Assembly (NCBI GenBank): GCA_964596865.1
Contig: CAZQVW010000117.1
Span: 1 to 8,578, forward strand
Length of the DNA stretch: 8,578 nucleotides
Origin: UBA6382 sp964596865
Lineage (GTDB): Bacteria > Bacteroidota > Bacteroidia > Bacteroidales > Bacteroidaceae
Direction: 5' to 3'
Shown here: positions 6,814 through 8,578 of the stretch, piece by piece
Position numbering within the stretch: the first letter of the stretch is position 1
How the letters are laid out: each line of letters opens with the position of its first letter
Program-made: the position numbers and the translations under genes
The notes under the pieces: model-generated
Seen by the model: the letters and a program-made list of their open reading frames with translations, nothing else
Database searches by the model: none
What the model was told of the DNA's origin: nothing

Positions 6814-7274
6814 TCTTTCATCAGTTTCTGGAGGAAGTTGTCAAGGTCTTCGTCCAATCCTTTCATTAGCGTACTCTGATCCAGCACGATAGTCTCGTCG
6901 TCTACCAGATAGAGTTCCTCCACGCTCTCTTTGTCGGCGTCCACAAGCATAAAACTGTAGGGCTTCAGCAGTGAGAGGTTGTCCACTTGCTCTTTGTGGG
7001 CGCGGATATAGTGTTTGAGGGTGTGTGCGGCGCGAATCATGGCCGTATCGGTGTCGGGGTTGTCTTCTTCGGCGCCATTTTCTATCCAGTCTTCCACCAC
7101 GGCGGAGTATATCTCTTCGTCGTCATCGTTGAGGATGGTGAATAGGCCTGTCTCGGTGTTTACCTGCAGCAGGATGTCGGTCATGGTGGTGCTGTCCTGC
7201 TGTGGCGGGTATCTGCGGGCGATTTCCTTAAACCCCTCGTCCAGAATCAGATGGGTTTCGCTGTCGGTGCTCAT
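6810..7274 (-). CDS. Acidic cytosolic protein of unknown function
   Basis: 154 aa with no signal peptide or membrane segment. It is rich in Asp/Glu (NDDDEEIYSAVVEDWIEN, 49-66; GLDEDLDNFLQKLMKE at the C-terminus) and contains a mixed alpha/beta pattern: IARRYPP near 18-24, a strand-rich middle (MTDILLQVNTETGLFTI, 31-47), then a helical part and NLSLLKPYSFMLVDADKE near 99-116. It reads like a conserved small protein of Bacteroidota but I do not recognise a named family. It starts 37 nt after the zinc-ribbon gene and overlaps the CBM9-like gene by 4 nt, so the three are very likely one transcript. Its partner may be the coupled CBM9-like protein. Confidence 0.8.
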   Translation of the reverse strand: MSTDSETHLILDEGFKEIARRYPPQQDSTTMTDILLQVNTETGLFTILNDDDEEIYSAVVEDWIENGAEEDNPDTDTAMIRAAHTLKHYIRAHKEQVDNLSLLKPYSFMLVDADKESVEELYLVDDETIVLDQSTLMKGLDEDLDNFLQKLMKE

Positions 7275-7311
7275 ATTAATAAGGTATATACTGGCCGGTT
7301 ATGATAGGGAA

Positions 7312-8046
7312 TTATTGCTGTGGGGAGGTGTGGGAGGAACTCTGCGCGGGAGAGGAGGAGGATTGCGCAGGCGTATGCTGCTGGGGCGCAGGCGTAGAGG
7401 ACGATGCCGGCGTATTGTTGGCCGGTGTGTTGCCGTTAGATGTGGTGGGCTCGGCGGTGGTGCCGCCCTCGGTGGTGGCGGGCTCGGCGTCCTCGGTATA
7501 TTCCGGTTCTTCCTCCTCGGTGGCGCGCACGGGCTCGGGCTGAATGTCGTCTGTCATCTGCGTCTGTTGCGGCAGGGTGTCGGCGGGCAGGGTGGTGACG
7601 GTGCCGATACTGTCGTCGTCATTGCCAAATTCTCCGTTGCCGTTACCACTGTTGGCTATCATGGCTACACACACCACAGCCAGCACTATCACGGCCACAA
7701 TCAAGATATACATCACCAAACTGCCCTGCCTGCGCGGTCTTTGAGGCGGCGTGGGCTTGGAGGGGGTGGTGTGGGGGTATTCTTTGTTCGGGGATTGGGG
7801 CTTCTCAATGGCGGGGGCGGGTGGGGTAGTGCTTTCCGTAGTGGTCGGCGCAACTGGGAATGTGGTCTTGGCGGCACTGTCCTCCTGCGCCACCACATTG
7901 CCCTCGAAATCTACGGTGGGGATAGTGCCCCCGTTTTGAGCGGCAATATCTCTGAGTGCGTCAGCGGTAGGCATGCCGCATTGTGGGCAGTGGGCTGCGC
8001 GGTTGGAGAAGATTTTACCGCATTCTGGACATTTAATCAATGACAT
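7312..8046 (-). CDS. Zinc-ribbon single-pass membrane protein with disordered tail
   Basis: 244 aa. Residues 6-23 form a zinc ribbon (C6-P-E-C9-G, then C20-P-Q-C23-G), the four-Cys pattern that holds a structural zinc. A Pro/Thr-rich linker (about 64-105) follows, then RPRR (103-106), a single transmembrane helix (about 110-131), and a 110-residue tail rich in Asp/Glu and then Thr/Ser/Pro/Gln/Ala. The basic cluster before the helix predicts the ribbon inside the cytoplasm and the tail outside. Bacterial zinc-ribbon membrane proteins of this layout are common but mostly uncharacterised. The start is the ATG at 8046, 40 nt from a -7 box. It is the first gene of a probable operon with the 154-aa and 233-aa genes. 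Confidence 0.9.
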   Translation of the reverse strand: MSLIKCPECGKIFSNRAAHCPQCGMPTADALRDIAAQNGGTIPTVDFEGNVVAQEDSAAKTTFPVAPTTTESTTPPAPAIEKPQSPNKEYPHTTPSKPTPPQRPRRQGSLVMYILIVAVIVLAVVCVAMIANSGNGNGEFGNDDDSIGTVTTLPADTLPQQTQMTDDIQPEPVRATEEEEPEYTEDAEPATTEGGTTAEPTTSNGNTPANNTPASSSTPAPQQHTPAQSSSSPAQSSSHTSPQQ

Positions 8047-8272
8047 ATCTTATAACTATGGGTAGGGATATTATCTTATGTTCTTGCAAAATTACGCAGA
8101 TTTTCATTAATCGCCCCTCTTTTCTCCTATTTTTGATGTGGCGATGCCCAAATTTATATAAATAAGGTGTGACGGGCAGGGGGAGAGCAGGACGGAAAAC
8201 AGTGGAAACAGTCTTTCGATGCGTGCAAATGTATTGACTTAATCGGTATGGGCGCAGCATGGGCGTTTTCCA
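8047..8272. other. Non-coding upstream region of the zinc-ribbon gene
   Basis: No credible gene is present. It holds the -7 box above, a perfect 12-bp palindrome ATTTATATAAAT at 8152-8163 overlapping the alternative box, and a short tandem pair GGAAAACAGT / GGAAACAGT at 8194-8212. The whole gap from 8047 to the window end is 532 nt; the rest of it is filled by the two repeat arrays listed separately, with a plain G/C- and A-mixed spacer at about 8427-8495. Confidence 0.6.
8087..8094 (-). promoter_or_regulatory. -7 promoter box for the zinc-ribbon gene
   Basis: On the minus strand TAATTTTG followed by C (8094 to 8087) matches the Bacteroidota -7 consensus TAnnTTTG, 40 nt before the ATG at 8046, giving a short leader of about 34 nt. 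No clear TTTG -33 element is seen. A second possible box, TAAATTTG, lies further upstream at 8156-8149. Confidence 0.6.
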
Positions 8273-8386
8273 CACGAATTGCCATGAGTTGAACACGAAT
8301 TAAACACGAATTATCGTAAATTAAACACGAATTATCACGAATTGAACATTAATTTCCATGAATTAGCCACGGATTTCTCATGAATT
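8273..8386 (+). repeat. Helically phased CACGAATT array (11 units)
   Basis: CACGAATT is perfect at 8273, 8294, 8305, 8326 and 8336. Diverged copies occur at 8283 (CATGAGTT), 8315 (CGTAAATT), 8347 (CATTAATT), 8357 (CATGAATT), 8368 (CACGGATT) and 8379 (CATGAATT). Start-to-start distances are 10, 11, 11, 10, 11, 10, 11, 10, 11, 11, a mean of 10.6 bp, which is one turn of DNA. Repeated AATT tracts in helical phase are expected to bend DNA. Strings of this kind are known to me from Bacteroidota intergenic regions, but I know of no established function. Confidence 0.85.
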
Positions 8387-8424
8387 AATTGATGATAATT
8401 CGTGAACATTCGTGGTAATTCGTG
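8357..8424. repeat. Inverted AATTCGTG units forming a long imperfect hairpin
   Basis: AATTCGTG at 8397-8404 and 8417-8424 and CATTCGTG at 8407-8414 are the reverse complement of the array unit. They can pair with the last three direct units: 8379-8387 with 8396-8404, 8368-8374 with 8408-8414, and 8357-8365 with 8416-8424, around a loop of 8 nt (8388-8395). Differences within the paired blocks are T-G or G-T wobbles, so the RNA form or a cruciform is plausible. Confidence 0.7.
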
Positions 8425-8495
8425 TGAAAAATGAATTTCCCCGCGCTCGCACCCGTTTTTCCTCACTTGCGGCGAAAAAAGTGCGACAAAAAGCT

Positions 8496-8578
8496 AACGT
8501 TCCCTTTGGTGCGCAGCAGCGTTCCCTTCGGAGCGTTGCAACACTCCCTACGGTGCGCAGCAACGCTCCCTTCGGTGC
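8496..8578. repeat. 22-bp tandem repeat running off the window end
   Basis: Units start at 8496, 8518, 8540 and 8562; the last is cut at 17 nt by the window edge. The shared core is (G/A)(C/T)TCCCT(T/A)CGG followed by (T/A)GCG and GC at the unit end. Unit 2 can form a 6-bp hairpin (CGTTCC with GGAGCG, loop CTTC). No reading frame is preserved because 22 is not a multiple of three. Tandem-repeat intergenic elements with similar period, such as BrickBuilt in Porphyromonas gingivalis, are known; relation is unproven. Confidence 0.85.

Noticed and set aside
7015..8043. 342-codon open frame on the plus strand
   Set aside because: It is antisense to the zinc-ribbon gene and the 154-aa gene; its Gly/Arg/Leu-rich translation is the mirror of the Pro/Thr/Ser-rich tail.
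8033..8296. 87-codon minus-strand frame before the zinc-ribbon gene
   Set aside because: It covers the promoter region, overlaps the zinc-ribbon start and enters the repeat array; no domain or signal is visible.
8378..8563. 61-codon minus-strand frame through the repeats
   Set aside because: It runs across both repeat arrays; a 22-bp period does not keep frame, so a conserved peptide is unlikely.
8273..8578. CRISPR array
   Set aside because: There are no unique spacers of regular length between identical repeats; units are 8-bp phased motifs or contiguous 22-bp tandem copies, and no cas genes are nearby.

Overview
This window comes from a bacterium of the phylum Bacteroidota, most likely order Bacteroidales (Prevotella/Porphyromonas-like). 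The evidence is two Type IX secretion system (T9SS)-style C-terminal sorting domains, Bacteroidota-type -7 promoter boxes (TAnnTTTG), short relaxed-lipobox lipoproteins and A/T-rich leaders without clear Shine-Dalgarno sequences. I cannot assign a genus from the sequence alone.

Layout. Positions 1-290 are a regulatory leader holding a 21-bp-arm inverted repeat, a small inverted repeat with an A7G6 tract, and a good -7 box. Positions 291-4581 (+) form a tight three-gene cluster: a large secreted multidomain protein (976 aa) ending in a T9SS-like sorting domain, a secreted SGNH/GDSL hydrolase (270 aa), and a small secreted protein (167 aa) with the same kind of sorting domain. A clear intrinsic terminator closes the cluster. 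Positions 4717-8046 (-) carry five genes, read right to left: a membrane zinc-ribbon protein (244 aa), an acidic cytosolic protein (154 aa), a CBM9-like domain protein with no signal peptide (233 aa, start overlapping the previous stop by 4 nt), a small helical lipoprotein (140 aa) followed by a strong hairpin terminator, and a separate lipoprotein (210 aa). Positions 8047-8578 are non-coding and repeat-rich.

How the genes may work together. The + strand cluster looks like a surface or exported module. Its large protein has two copies of a helical-plus-carbohydrate-binding-like (beta-trefoil-like) unit, the middle gene is probably a carbohydrate or acyl esterase, and the third is a minimal sorting-domain protein. 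An exported glycan-binding/de-esterifying function is an inference from this layout. The minus strand genes 8046 to 6112 look like one operon with probable envelope or housekeeping roles; their functions are largely unknown.

The most unusual signals are in the non-coding DNA at the right end. An array of 11 CACGAATT-like units has a nearly constant 10-11 bp spacing (one DNA turn) and is followed by three units in inverted orientation. A separate 22-bp tandem repeat then runs off the window edge. In the coding part, the oddest feature is a set of 14-residue tandem repeats placed before the hydrophobic export segment of the 976-aa protein. I did not find a clearly new enzymatic or defence system.
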